From NCBI RefSeq assembly GCF_002865645.1, contig NW_020194558.1, positions 1,330,014-1,394,013 on the forward strand: a DNA stretch of 64,000 nt, written 5' to 3'. Below are positions 26,289 to 38,465 of the stretch, one piece after another (position 1 is the first letter of the stretch; every line of letters starts with the position of its first letter). Origin of the DNA: Hyaloscypha bicolor E (Eukaryota; Ascomycota; Leotiomycetes; Helotiales; Hyaloscyphaceae). Below the pieces are notes generated by a model. That model was not told the DNA's origin and ran no database searches. It worked only from the letters and a program-made list of their open reading frames with translations. A program made the position numbers and the translations under genes.

Positions 26289-26900
26289 ATGGAACTACCA
26301 TATGAGAGCATTCTCAGCCAAGCGGCCGCAAAGACGCTGCTATCGACCACTACACCTGAGATTGACGACGCGCAGCCCCAGGCTGATCACGGATGTTCGT
26401 CGACCTTCGTCGATAAGAGCTACCACCATGCCTCGCGAACTTCTCGGAGTCCGTCTGCGGCATCAGAGACGGCACCAGTTACTGAGTATCATGAATGGCC
26501 CTTTCAAGGCTTCCTCAAGCGCATCAGGATCGGGGATGATGTGACGTATAATCTTGAGTTCAAACCGCCATTGATCTCGGAACAACTTCACTTGCCGATT
26601 GATCCCAAAGCATTGGACACCTGTTCTAGCAAGGAGGCGCCAGCAAAGGTTCCGACCCATCACAACACTGCTGCACATTCCAAGATATATCAAGCACCGT
26701 TGCAGCCTAAGAAGAAGCGGAAGCATGTTAAATGGACAACAGAAGAGGATGCGACGGTGCTCAAGATAAGGGACGAGGATGGCTGCTCGTGGGAAGAGAT
26801 CTATAAAGAGCTCTCCCACCGGACCCCAGGGACGATCCAGACGCACTACTATACCATCCGAGCGGGTGTTGGTGAAGCCGATATCTCGGGTGGCCAGTAG
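26289..26900 (+). CDS. SANT/Myb-like DNA-binding protein
   Basis: 203 residues, one exon. Residues about 140-190 form a SANT/Myb-like domain: a basic KKKRKH stretch (possible nuclear signal), then KWTTEEDATVL, DGCSWEEIYKEL and HRTPGTIQTHYYT, the three-helix pattern of fungal single-repeat Myb proteins. The N-terminal part is low in recognisable motifs but is conserved with the damaged copy at 21700-22150 (WPFQGFLKR and TYNLEF). The likely role is sequence-specific DNA binding in the nucleus; targets are unknown. It is on the same strand as the HET gene, 141 bp downstream of its stop. Having a RIP-hit duplicate suggests a multicopy family, perhaps travelling with mobile DNA. Confidence 0.75.
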   Translation: MELPYESILSQAAAKTLLSTTTPEIDDAQPQADHGCSSTFVDKSYHHASRTSRSPSAASETAPVTEYHEWPFQGFLKRIRIGDDVTYNLEFKPPLISEQLHLPIDPKALDTCSSKEAPAKVPTHHNTAAHSKIYQAPLQPKKKRKHVKWTTEEDATVLKIRDEDGCSWEEIYKELSHRTPGTIQTHYYTIRAGVGEADISGGQ

Positions 26901-28061
26901 CAGAAGAGACGGCGAGGCCGGCCCCGGAAGCAAACGTGAGGCTGGGTATCAAGAGCAATGCCGTCAAGCTCTATGTGCCTACCTGTCCCTTTGCATCCGC
27001 TGGGATGAACGTCTGAAGGAATCTTGTCCTTCTGTTGGCCAGTCCCCATGCGGGAGCAGGTACGGTCGAGGGAAGCGGCGTACTCAAAGCTATTGGTTCC
27101 CGAATGCGGAGACCAAAATTACAGAGACTTGCGTTATATACCTCTCACTTGACGAGTTCGAAAGTGGAATTTGCCTAAACGACGAGCATCGAGGCAAGGG
27201 ACAAGGTCGGCAATACGCCGCTATTGTATTGTTTTGCTGTCGAGAAAGGGGCCAATAAAGGAAATTCGGTAATCTTATCGTATTAGCAATGTCAATGAAA
27301 TACACTCGTTGCAAGGTGAGTACAGAGCCTGCACCTCTGATTTCCAATATCGATATCCTTTCACCAGTACTATACTTTTCGACACCTTGACATTGCTGCT
27401 TCCTGCATCATCTAATGCTCGTTAGCTTCAAAGTACGTGTTACCACATAGATAAGAGGGTAGATGTACGTTAGCACATGTCCGAGGCTTGTCTTCCCTAC
27501 TACTATCAAATGTTTGGGACATTAAGTATATTGTATTCCTGTATCGAACGAGCGCCGATAACGAGGTATAGCTAAGTTACACTGATTTGGCGCTGATTTG
27601 GCTTGGCACACAGCACGTGCCACTAGCTTTGCTGACCAGTTTGCCAATACCACCAAATCGGGCAACTATAGCCATATTTTTGGCTCCTTGAGTATGTCCT
27701 CCACTTTTGCGTTTGAGCAGCCGCGTGCCCCATATATTGTCGTACGGTTCCTAAATTTACCACACGATGCACCTCAGAAGGAAACTGATTCATGGCTCAA
27801 CTGTACATGAGACTCACTCGAATGGTCCAGCCGGCCACGACCCTATGCAGTTGCTGGCTGCGATTGGATGGGCTGGCGCGCTTGTAGTAATGTTACACTA
27901 CGTTACAAAGCCGCGAGGCTCTCGTTTAGCTTAGCCATACGAGTACCAAACCTCTATCTAACCTTTACTCCTAACTCAATAACGACATATATACCTAGTC
28001 TATGACAAGTATTTAACCGACATTCTTTTATTCAAGTACTCTCTCGGGTCCTATCTAAATC
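26901..28061. other. Intergenic, no supported gene
   Basis: Balanced composition. Several short open frames overlap each other on both strands without protein-like features. The last 100 bp, just before the ATG at 28062, are pyrimidine-rich and may be the leader of the broken HET gene. Confidence 0.5.
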
Positions 28062-28760
28062 ATGCGTCTACTAGAATACAATAACGATAGGGAGTTCAGC
28101 CTAACGCAATTTGTCGACGATATTCCTCCGTATGCTATACTCTCACATACATGGGGACTGGAGGAGGTTACCTTCAAGGATATAATGGAAGGGAATGGGA
28201 CGAGCAAGGCGGGTTTTGACAAGATCCAATTCTGCGGAGAACAGGCCAGACTTAATGGCTTGCAATACTTCTGGGTCAATACGTGTTGCATTAACAAATC
28301 GAGTAGTGCTGAGCTTGCAGAGGCTATAAACTCTATATTTCGCTAATATTAGAATACGGTCAAATACTATATCTATCTCCTAGATATGTTAACAAAGAAG
28401 CGGAAAGCAAGTAATTCGTTTACTAAGTATACTTGGGAACTAGTATTTCGGTCAAGTAAATAGTTCACGCAAGGCTAGACTCTCTAAGAGCTTATTACTC
28501 TAATATTAGTTAAGTTCTTCTTAAAGAACCGGGAGCTTCTAGGTAACAAGAAATCGCTAGAGTAATATATTTGCAAGATAATAAGAATTCCTAGTAAAGC
28601 TCTCTAAAGAAGTTCTTTAGCCGGATTTAGTATAATTAAATAAATATTATAGGTAAAAACTCGTTAGACTATTTATATAAAAAATATAGTATATTTATTA
28701 CTTTATTTATATTAAAGAAATAGATATTAAATAGAAGAGAAAATATTTTTTTAGCTTTCT
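28062..28760 (+). pseudogene. HET-domain gene with readable 5' end and RIP-destroyed remainder
   Basis: The first 94 codons read cleanly as a HET domain start: MRLLEY, YAILSHTWG, WVNTCCINK and LAEAINSIFR, closely matching the intact gene at 24108. The stop at 28344 replaces the Trp of the expected RWYR motif (TGG to TAA). Beyond it the frame still aligns: YLLDML, then FTQG-stop-TL-stop-EL for FTRGWTLQEL, then ELLGNKKSLE and IPSKAL. These stops are a Trp codon changed to TAG and a Gln codon (CAA) changed to TAA, C-to-T on either strand. Past about 28650 the sequence is too A+T-rich to follow, though a decayed GIF...LYGEGE region is suggested near 28700. The protein is at best a truncated HET N-terminus. 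Confidence 0.88.
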
Positions 28761-29394
28761 TTTAACTATTAACTAAATTATATAATTATTTAAAACAAAA
28801 TTATTATCTTAGGATACTTATTTAAAAAATATCTTTTATTAAATTTAAGGAAAAATTAAAGCTTATAAAATAGTAATATTTACAAGTAATACTTTCCTTT
28901 ATTTTAATTATATTATTATAGATTATATATCTAAAATTCCAGATATTATATTTTCTAATAAATATCTAGTATTATATTATATATTTTATATCTGAATTCT
29001 AAAAAAAATATTATTAAAAAAAAATATATAAAATTAATTTCGGGATAATATTATAATAATTAAAATATTATTAAGTTTCGAGCTAATTAAAAATTTAACT
29101 AATATTTATAACTTTAATTCGAATTCTTAAACTATTTATTATAAATTATTAATACTCGAATTATCTAAAGAATTTTAAATTAATTATTCTCGAAATTATA
29201 TATAAGAATATAATAAAGTAAGTATTAATAGTATATAAATATATAATTAGAAGAATAAAAGTAAAAGTAACTAGAATATTATAAATAAAAGACTTAGAAA
29301 TTACTTATTAGTATTTGAAATTATAAACTTTAATTTCCCTAAGTCTTTCTTTATTAAAGTTATAAAAATATATATAGTAAAAAAGTAAATAATT
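28761..29394. other. RIP-degraded DNA, unidentified
   Basis: Heavily mutated A+T-rich DNA between the HET pseudogene and the ankyrin pseudogene. It may contain the 3' ends of both; nothing can be read. Confidence 0.45.
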
Positions 29395-30060
29395 AATTAA
29401 TATACTTATTTATAATAGTTCTTAATAATAGTATTTAATTATATTTATTTTTTATATTAATATTAATCTTATTTATTTTATATAATAGCTTAATAATAGC
29501 TTTATATTCTTTTTTAATAGCCTTTAATAGTAGTATTTAGTACTTATTATTCTTTAGCTTAATTTTAATACTTTTCTTAAATAAAAACTAGATAATAGTT
29601 TTTTATTTATTTATAATAATATATAATAATAATATATAATTATTATTAGCCTTAGCCTTAATATTAGTATTTTTTAAATAATAGCTATATAATAGCCTTA
29701 TATTTATTTGAAATAGTATATAATAATAGTATTTAATAATATTTATTTTTTAAGTTTATATTAATATCTTTCTTAAATAATTATTATATAATATTATTAT
29801 ATTTATTATAAAGAGCCTATAATAATATTATTATATTACCTTTATTCTTTACTTTAAGATTAATATTCTTTTTAAATAATAGCTATATAATACTCTTATA
29901 GCTATTTTAAATAATCTATAATAATATTATAATATATTAATTCTTTATTTCGAGATTAATATTTTTTTAAATAATAATTATATAATACTCTTATAGCTAT
30001 TTTAAATAGCTTATAATAATATTATATTATATTAATTCTTTATTTTGAATTTAATATTTA
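29395..30060 (-). pseudogene. Ankyrin-repeat protein gene remnant, RIP-degraded
   Basis: The DNA is a degenerate tandem array with a period of about 96-99 bp; TTCTTTA landmarks recur at 29845, 29941 and 30036. Read on the minus strand, each unit translates as an ankyrin repeat of 32-33 residues: a KKNINLEIKN-like loop (family form KGADVNAKDK), then an ILL-stop-AI-stop-N-like helix pair, then KSII-stop-LLFK (family form AVVKLLLEK). The stops again fall where Trp or Gln is expected. At least six repeats are visible. The upstream side ends at about 30060, where the gypsy copy G2 begins, so the 5' part of the gene is missing or displaced. Ankyrin arrays are common in fungal non-self-recognition proteins, but no partner domain is visible. 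Confidence 0.75.
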
Positions 30061-30064
30061 TTAT

Positions 30065-32144
30065 AATTTATTAAATATCTTTTAGATATATATAATATAG
30101 CTATTTTATTAAAGAATATATTTGAAATATATTAAAGATATTTTAAAAAAATAAAAAAACAAAACTAAGCCTTTTTAGAACTAATATATTATAAAATATA
30201 TATTTTTTTTTATAATTTCTTATATTCTAGTTTTTTCGTTTTTAGCTTTAAATTATTTTTATAAAAAACCCTTTTATTTTACTTTTTAAGTTCTAAATAT
30301 TATATTTATAATAGTATTTAAAGCTTATTTCTTTTAATTCTATAAATAATTTCAAATAAACTAATTTAAAACTTTTAGAAATATAAGTATTATTAAAATA
30401 ATAGAATCTTAGAAATATAAATAACAGATTTTAGAATAATAAAAATAAAAAGTTTTAAAATTCTTAAAAGAATTAGATATTTATATTTTTATAAATATAT
30501 ATTAGTAATTTATTAGAAACCTTTTTTAAAACCCCGAAAATTAAAGAACTTTATATAAAAGCTACTTTTTAATTAAATCCTAGAATAATAAATACTTATA
30601 AGCTAATAATCTAACTATTATTCTTAAGCCTTATTTTATAATTTTATAGGCCCTATATATATACTAATAATAAAACTATTAAGGAAAATATAATAAATTA
30701 ATATCCTAAAATATTATATAATCCGAAATAATATTAATTTCTTTTAAGGCTTCTATTAGTTTAAATTATTTTATTAATAGCTTTTTTTAAATCGAATTTT
30801 TTATTAATATTTCTAGAAGTTTTTTTTAGATAAATTTATTAAAAAAAAGGCTTCTTTTTTTATTAAAAAGCTCTTATATATTAATTAGCTTATTATTACC
30901 GAAAAATTATATAAATAGGTTAAGGAAACTAATTATTTATTTTTAGATATTAATTCAATTATTATTAGCTATTAGAAAAATATTAAAAAGACTATTTTAT
31001 ATAAAATAAATTATAAAAATATTAAGGGCTTTTTAAAAATATTAAGTTCTAGAATATAAAACTCGAAAAAAATATTAAATATTATATAGCTATAATAAAT
31101 TAGCTTATAGTAGCTCTAGCTATTTCTATTTTATTTATTTCTATTATTTCTATAATTCTAGCTATTTTAAACTTCTTTCTAAAAAACTTCAAATTATTTC
31201 TTATTTATTTCTATTTAGGATTTCTAATATCTTATATTTCTTTTAGAAATACTAGAATTACTAAGCTTTTAGATCTAATTCTCTTTATTAGAAATTATAT
31301 TATTTTTAATAATTAGCTAGTTTAGATTAAAAATAAACTATAAGAAAATACTAATTTATATTTTTTAGAAAATCTTAAAATTATTTATATTTCTAATAAA
31401 TTTACTAATAATACTCTTATTTTAATTAACTTTTATATAAATAAAAATAGTTTAAATTAATACTATTAGCTTTTAGAATTATATTCTTATTTAAAGAAAT
31501 TATATTCTAATTTTAATAAAATATAAAATATAAAATACTTATTATAACTTTAATAAACTTTAAATATATTTTATATTTTCTTTTTATAATTATTTATAAA
31601 AATTAATATTAGTTTTTAAAATATTAAATATAAATTAAATAAAAAGCCTTTATTTAAGTTCTAGAAATTAATATATATATATTATAATAATTCTTTTATT
31701 AATATTATTTACTTTATTTAATATTATATTACTAATAATTAGTAAATTAAGGCTATATATAAAAAAACTAAGAAATATAATAAAATAAAAGCTATTTTAG
31801 CTAAATTTATTTCTAGTATTATATTTTTTTATATTTCTAAAAAATATATTTTTAAAAAGAAATTTAAAGAATTTATATTAACTACTTTTATTAAATATAT
31901 ATTCTTTTATAAATATAAGTAATATTTTATAAAAACCGAAGATCTTTTAATTATTAAATATTATAACTATAATAAATTTAGCTATTATATTAAATATTAT
32001 CCGGTTAGATATAATAAAGAAATTAAAATAGCTTTTTCTAGAATTAAGCCAGGCTTAGTTCTTGTTTTACTAAAATATCTAGTTTTTATTCTAATAAAAT
32101 ATTTAGAGAATTTAGTATCTAATTCTAATATATAACTAGAAAAC
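30065..32144 (+). mobile_element. Gypsy G2, 5' half: leader and gag, RIP-degraded
   Basis: Plus-strand counterpart of the G1 gag half, inverted relative to G1. The leader lies at about 30065-30360. The gag body is at about 30600-31900, with LLDLILFTRN and QIKNKLQ motifs readable in broken frames. A zinc knuckle at about 31957-32015 reads YYNYNKFSYYIKYY in place of CxxCxxxxHxxxxC, each Cys turned to Tyr as expected from TGC/TGT to TAC/TAT. The element is cut after 32144 by copia-2 and resumes at 38466. Confidence 0.82.
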
Positions 32145-32441
32145 TATTAGTTTACTAGTAATATATAGTACTATTATATAGTTATAGAAGTACTATTTAT
32201 ATAAGGTTAGTAAAGTTATTATTTAGAAATAGGGATTATAGTATTATAGTATTAATATATGATTCCTAAATCTGCTAAGCCTAAAAGGGTCTAGTTTACT
32301 AGTCGAGTTACTAATAGGATACAAGGTTATATAACTATATCCCGTATTTCATATCTTATTACTTATGTCTTATTACTTATATCTTATATCCTATATCCCG
32401 TAACTATATATATAACTCTCAGAGAAATAGCTATACTAATA
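32145..32441 (-). repeat. copia-2 3' LTR
   Basis: 297 bp, same length as its partner at 38164. Every difference I compared between the two is a transition, as expected for RIP rather than ordinary drift. Confidence 0.92.
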
Positions 32442-35400
32442 CTAGAAACTCTCTAAAAATGCGAAAAATAGTATTTCTTTCTAATTATATATAAATTCCC
32501 TAATCCGGCCTAGTATTAGATTTCCCAAATATTCTATATATTTATATTACTTCTGAGGTTTTGGTTATATATTAAAGGCTATGGCCTTTTATATATAACT
32601 TTCCTTCCTATAATATTCTCCTATCTTATATATCTATTTTCTGCCCTATTTATACTTGACCTATTCCTCTATATCTAATTATATAGTATTCGTATTAATT
32701 AGGTACTTAAGGGCATTTATTAGCTTTGATTTCGTTATAGAATTGGCAGGATTTAATTCTTCCTTAATCTACTTGATTTCCGCGATTTCTTATTATTTAT
32801 ATACCTGGCAAAGGTATATTATATTAATTATTAGGTATTTTTCTCGAGTAGTATCTAATTTAATAAGGCATTTATATAACGACTTTGAATTCGTATAAAT
32901 AACTAGTAGTAGTTCTATTTCTAGTACTTTATTAATTATAGATTTAACTAAAGTACTTATATTAAAACCGTAAGCCATACTATAGAGTTCCGAAGCTAGA
33001 ATACTTCTAGTAACTCTCTTATATTTAGTAGAGAACTAGTAGATAATATTAGTATATCTAGTTCTATTTACTAGAACTAGAATATATCTGATTTAGGAAA
33101 AGAGATCTCTATTATTTGTAAATAAAGCATTCGTAAAAACGATTAAATATAAGGACTTTTTTACTAGCTTTATAAATCTTAGTCTTCTAGCGGTATTCTT
33201 AATTTATTATTAAATATACTTATTAAATATCTTTATATTAGTTTCCGAGAATTTAATAGCTTAAGTAGTAATTAATAGGTTATATAAAGCTTCTGGTTAA
33301 TAGACTAATATAATATATACTCCTTTTATATATTAGGTAATATATTAGTCCTTAATAGAAAGATTTTAATAAATAGTACTCTTACTACTTATAGTAGTAA
33401 CATTTTTTATAGAAATGATTCGGAGATTCTTATACTAGTATTCCTATATAAGAGTAATTCTAGTAGTATTTATATAAATAATACCTCTATTAAATTTGAG
33501 ATTATAATTAAAAGTAAGGGATTTATATTTCTTAGCCAAGAACTTAGCCTTATAAAGCTTTAGTTACTTTGCCTTTACAAAATTATTAGTTCTAATAAAT
33601 AGGGTATTATTAGTTTAAAGGCTAATAATTCTAAAGGGTTACTTACTATAAAGTAAACAAGAATTATAAGTTAATTATTTCATAAAAAGCTTATTAATAT
33701 AGTAGGAATAGTAAGTTTTAAACTAGTAGTTTCTAGCTTCTAATATGCCATATAGTAGTTTTATAACCTTTAGAACAGAATTATTCTTTAGATTTAGTTC
33801 TCTAGTAAGCTTATAGGGTGAGTTAATATAGAAATTGCAATTAAATAAGGTTATTAATTAGATATAAGCTTATAAGATATTATATAAATATAATTCTATA
33901 GTATTTATTATTATAATAGTAATATTAAGGATAATTCTCTAGCTAATATATTAGATAATAGATAATTATATTAATATTATATATTTCTTACTATTATTAT
34001 AAGCTTAGATAACTAGTCTTGACTTCTTAAGCTCTTTCTCTATACCCTTATTCTTGATCTCATTAATGAACCGGGAGTTAAAGATATATATCTCCTTTAG
34101 TACCTGAGATCTGGAAGTAACCTTAAATATGCCCTTTTCTAAGAGGCTAGTAACTTTAACTTAACGGGAATCCTTATATAGTTTATTGTCTTATAGAAAT
34201 ACCGTAATATCCGGGATCTTATAAGGATATCCTCTGCTATACTTTAGTAAAATAGTAGAAGGAATTATACCCGTATTACTTTTGGCCTTACTATTAGGTT
34301 CGGAAACAGGTTTAGGTTTAGGGCTATTAGTAATAACCTTAATATTCCCTATATAAAAGGGCTTTATAGAGGTCGAACAGAAGATAGTATTACTATATAG
34401 TAGAGCTAGTATATAGTTCTCTCTATTAATAGCTACTAGCTTATGTAATTTATTCTAACTACTAGATTAACTAGTATTTCCTTTATACTAAATGAGAATA
34501 TTTGAATTCAGGAATAGTTTATAGATATTAGTAGTACTAGAACTATTTCGGGTATTTAAAGCATTCATAATTTAATATCTAGCTTAAAGCTTCTGAATTT
34601 CTACTATTGCCTTCTTAAGTATCGCTAATTACTATAATATAGTAGGTAATAGGGTATTATATTTAGTTATTTAAAATAAAGTACTATAAACTAAAAGAAT
34701 TAGGATAATACTATTAGGTCCCATAGAGTTATTAATAGCCTTAAAAGTTATTTGAAGTATGGTATTCTTATTAATTCTATTAATTTCGGCCATAATAATA
34801 AAGTAGGCATATTAGATTAGGCCATAGTAGTATTCTATAATTCCGACGGAGTTATAAGCTTTTACGGGAATAATCTTGACCTTGGTTCCTATAGTATTTA
34901 TAAGCTAAGCGAACTTCTTACTAGTAAACTGCTTTCTGGTATTTGCTATAATCTAATTAGGAGGGCCTAAATAGTTATTAATCTAATATTACTTAAGTAT
35001 ATTCCAGGTATATATTATACTAATATTCTAAAGCTATTAGCCGGCTTAATATTAAGTACCTTTATTAATAATATAAAGTATAGGCTTACCGGAAATATAG
35101 AAAATATTAATAATAATAGAGTAATTAAAGCTAATATTATTTCTTAGATTAAACTTGAATTATTTGAGTAATTAGCTATATTTCTAGTATTATTTATAGT
35201 ATTTTATAAGATACTTAAGGGCTTCTATATTAATATTATAGCCTGCTTATTCTAGTATATTTCGGAGCTTACTAATAAATAAATAACTAAAATAATAATA
35301 TAGATATTATAATTTGATTTTTATAAGAAAGCAGGAATTATAAGTAAAGAATTCGGAAATAAAGCCTTATAATATAGTATTCTAAAGCAAGAAAGAGTAT

Positions 35401-38163
35401 CCGAAATATTATACTATAAATATGTATTTTCTAGTAAAAGTAATAAGATAATTAGTAAGATTATTAAAATAGATCCCTAGCTTGTCTATATTAGCTAAGC
35501 TAAGTAAAAATAAAGTCTTTAAAGGTATAATATAGAATTATACTTGCCTAATTAGTATACTTACTATTATAGATCTAATAAAAGATATAGATCTAATACT
35601 AAACTAGATATTAATTTAATCTTTAGTAATTTCATTAAGTTTAATATTATTATTAGTTTACTAAAGAGCTTGAAATTAGTTAGAACTAGTAATTAAGTAT
35701 CTAGAGGCTCCGGTATTAATTATAACTTTATAAAAGTAATAAGTATTATATCTTAATATATTATTAATTATAAAAGTTTAGGTATTTTCTATTAAGGGTT
35801 TAATGGGCTTTAAGGTATGGTTTTTGCCTATTATCTAGTATATAAGGGAAAGGGAAGTGAGGTTATCTATAAGAGTATTAGCTATGGTTATTAGTAAAGC
35901 AGGAGCGGTAAGAATAGCTAAAAAGCTCTTAACTAAAGTAAAGTAGGAATCTGGGTAGTATTCTTTTTCTTTATCTATTTCTGCTAATAAAGCCTTAAAA
36001 GTATTATTTACTAGTTTATTCTTATTACTCTTATTACTCTTTTTGCCTTTAGCTTTAGTAATATACTATATATAAGTATTACTAAAGCATTTATTAAAGT
36101 TATAGGTATTTCGGGATCTAAACTAATAGATATTTCTATTCCTAAATCAAGCCTTTTTAGCCTCTTATTTCTCTAGTATATATTTCTATAAATAGTATTC
36201 GGGTTTCTTATATATAAAATATGATTTCGGGATATAATTATTATAATTACGGGGCTTAGAGTAATTATTACGGATTCCGAAGTTATAATTAGGTCCGTAT
36301 TAATAATTTCCGGAGGAATAATAGCTTGGAAAGTTCTAAGAGTAATATTATTAATTAGTAAAAAAAGTTTCGGGATTAGCTTATTATTTGCTTTTATATA
36401 TAGTAATAGATAACTAGAGCTTATTAATAAGCTAGCCAAGATTTATAAGAGAGTCTGAGATTATATATTTATATATCCGGGAGCTTTAGTAAGAGGTAAT
36501 AATCTTATTATAAAGGAATTCGGTATTTTACAAGTTAGGTATAAGACTATACTATAATTAATATAGTTTATTAATTAGTAATTAAATAGTCTCAAATATT
36601 ATCTTTTCCGGAAATTTAGTAATTATAGAAGCTAATATAATAGTATTTTACTTATCTAAATTTCGATATTCGAATTCAGGGCCTTTAAAAAAGCTATAAA
36701 TATTAATATAAGCCTCTTTATATATATATTAAAAGAGCTAGTTACTATAGAAATAGTCTTGAACTAGTTCCTTTAATATAATAAGAAAAGCTCGTATTAG
36801 TACCTCTTATAAAAGCTCTATATATTAGTAAATATTAAGGAAAATAGTAAGTTTATAGTCAAAATTACTATTAGATCTATTATACTTTTACTTTTTAATA
36901 TAGATCTTGGCAACTTCCCTAATAAGTCTTATAATTAAAGGAAATTAGGGGTTATTCGAATATAATTGCGGTAATAGTAATAATAAGAATATATTATTTA
37001 TTTCTAGAGCTTTTATACTAGTATATAAATCTGGTAAAGATATAGGATATAGTAGTAGAGAAAGTAGTAGAAAAGGTAATAGTAGTATAGGAATATTAAA
37101 GATAATAGGTTCTAGGTACTTATTTTTTATAAGAGTAATAAAGCCTAATAGGATTAGTTCTTTAATAAGATCTAATCTGGCCGCTAATATATTCTCGTTT
37201 AATTATATATATTATTTATTTTCCTTTATAATAGTATATAGGGTATTTATAATAATATTAGTACTACTATTCTATTATATAAATATACTACTATACTAAA
37301 GAATCTTATATAGGTATAGTATCTCCGGGAGTTCGAATTTATTAAAGTTTCCTTAATAAGTAAAGTTCTTAAAGTTATATCTAAATAGCTCCTAAAGGTT
37401 ATTATTAATTATTTTATAGAGAATATATTAAAATAGCTTAGTATTTAAGAACTTAGTTATTTTATCTATTTTAGTAAAGTTTAGATTAATTCCATATCTC
37501 TACTTTCTTACTAATTCCTTAAAATTATTATTATTTATAGAATAATTAGATTAGATAGATCTAATAAAGGAATTATTTACTATAGTATATTCTACTATTA
37601 TATATTTTATAGACTCGTACCTAGTTCAAGATATAGTAGTTTATAAGGAGAATAGGTTTATAAGAAGAAGAGTAGTTTATAAGATAGGTAGTTTATAGTA
37701 AGTATTATATTCGAGGTAAAAATTTCGTTTATAACAAGAAATTTAGGAAGTGAAATTTAAGAAATGAAATATTAAGATTCCGGGAGAACTTAATAGTTCT
37801 AAAGCTCAAGAGCCCTAGGGATTTAAAAAAAGGTGGTTTTTAAAAGGGTTTTATAGGAATTAAATAGAAATAGAATAGGATAGTTAAATAGCTAACCGTT
37901 TTAGTACTTAGTAAGATTAAATGCCCTTCTTGCCTATATAACCGAATTATAGGTAATAGAACTAATAGATATTTCCCCCTTTAATATAGTATAATCGGGC
38001 TTTAGTAAGATTAAGTATCTTTCCTGCCTATATAACCGAATTACAGGTAATAGAATTAATAGTTATTCCCTCTTTAACTAGAATAATGGCTTTGCCCCTA
38101 AATAACCGAATCTTAGGCAAATATAGCTTAATTCTTTCTAATCTATAAGTACTAACTAATTAG

Positions 38164-38460
38164 TATTAGTTTATTAGTAATATATGGCACCGTTATATAG
38201 TTATAGAAGTACTATTTATATAAGGTTAGTAAAGTTATTATTTAGAAGTAGGAATTATAGTATTATAGTATTAATATATAATCCCTAAATCTACTAAGCC
38301 TAAAGAAGTCTAGTTTACTAGTCGAGTTACTAATAGAATGCGAGGTTATATAACTATATTCTATATCCCATATCTCATTACCTATATCCTATTACCTATA
38401 TCCTATATCCTATATCCCGTAACTATATATATAACTTCTAGAGAAATAGCTATACTAATA
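38164..38460 (-). repeat. copia-2 5' LTR
   Basis: 297 bp, TATTAG...CTAATA in plus-strand reading, followed directly by the target duplication AAAAC. Confidence 0.92.
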
Positions 38461-38465
38461 AAAAC

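Larger units (their letters stand above)
32145..38460 (-). mobile_element. Near-complete Ty1/copia retrotransposon (copia-2), RIP-degraded
   Basis: This is the same family as copia-1, in inverted orientation. LTRs are 32145-32441 (3') and 38164-38460 (5'), both 297 bp with TATTAG...CTAATA ends. The target duplication AAAAC is perfect at 32140-32144 and 38461-38465. An RNase H remnant at 32793-32978 on the minus strand still reads SKSLYKCLIKL followed by TTREKYLI. A gag zinc-knuckle region lies at about 36150-36250. The element lies within gypsy G2: deleting it and one AAAAC restores a continuous gag-to-protease alignment with G1. It is not functional. Confidence 0.93.

Noticed and set aside
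32656..32898. 80-codon plus-strand open frame in copia-2
   Set aside because: Antisense of the decayed RNase H; open only because of A+T-rich composition.
36173..36439. 88-codon minus-strand open frame in copia-2
   Set aside because: It is a RIP-altered piece of the copia gag zinc-knuckle region, not a gene of its own.
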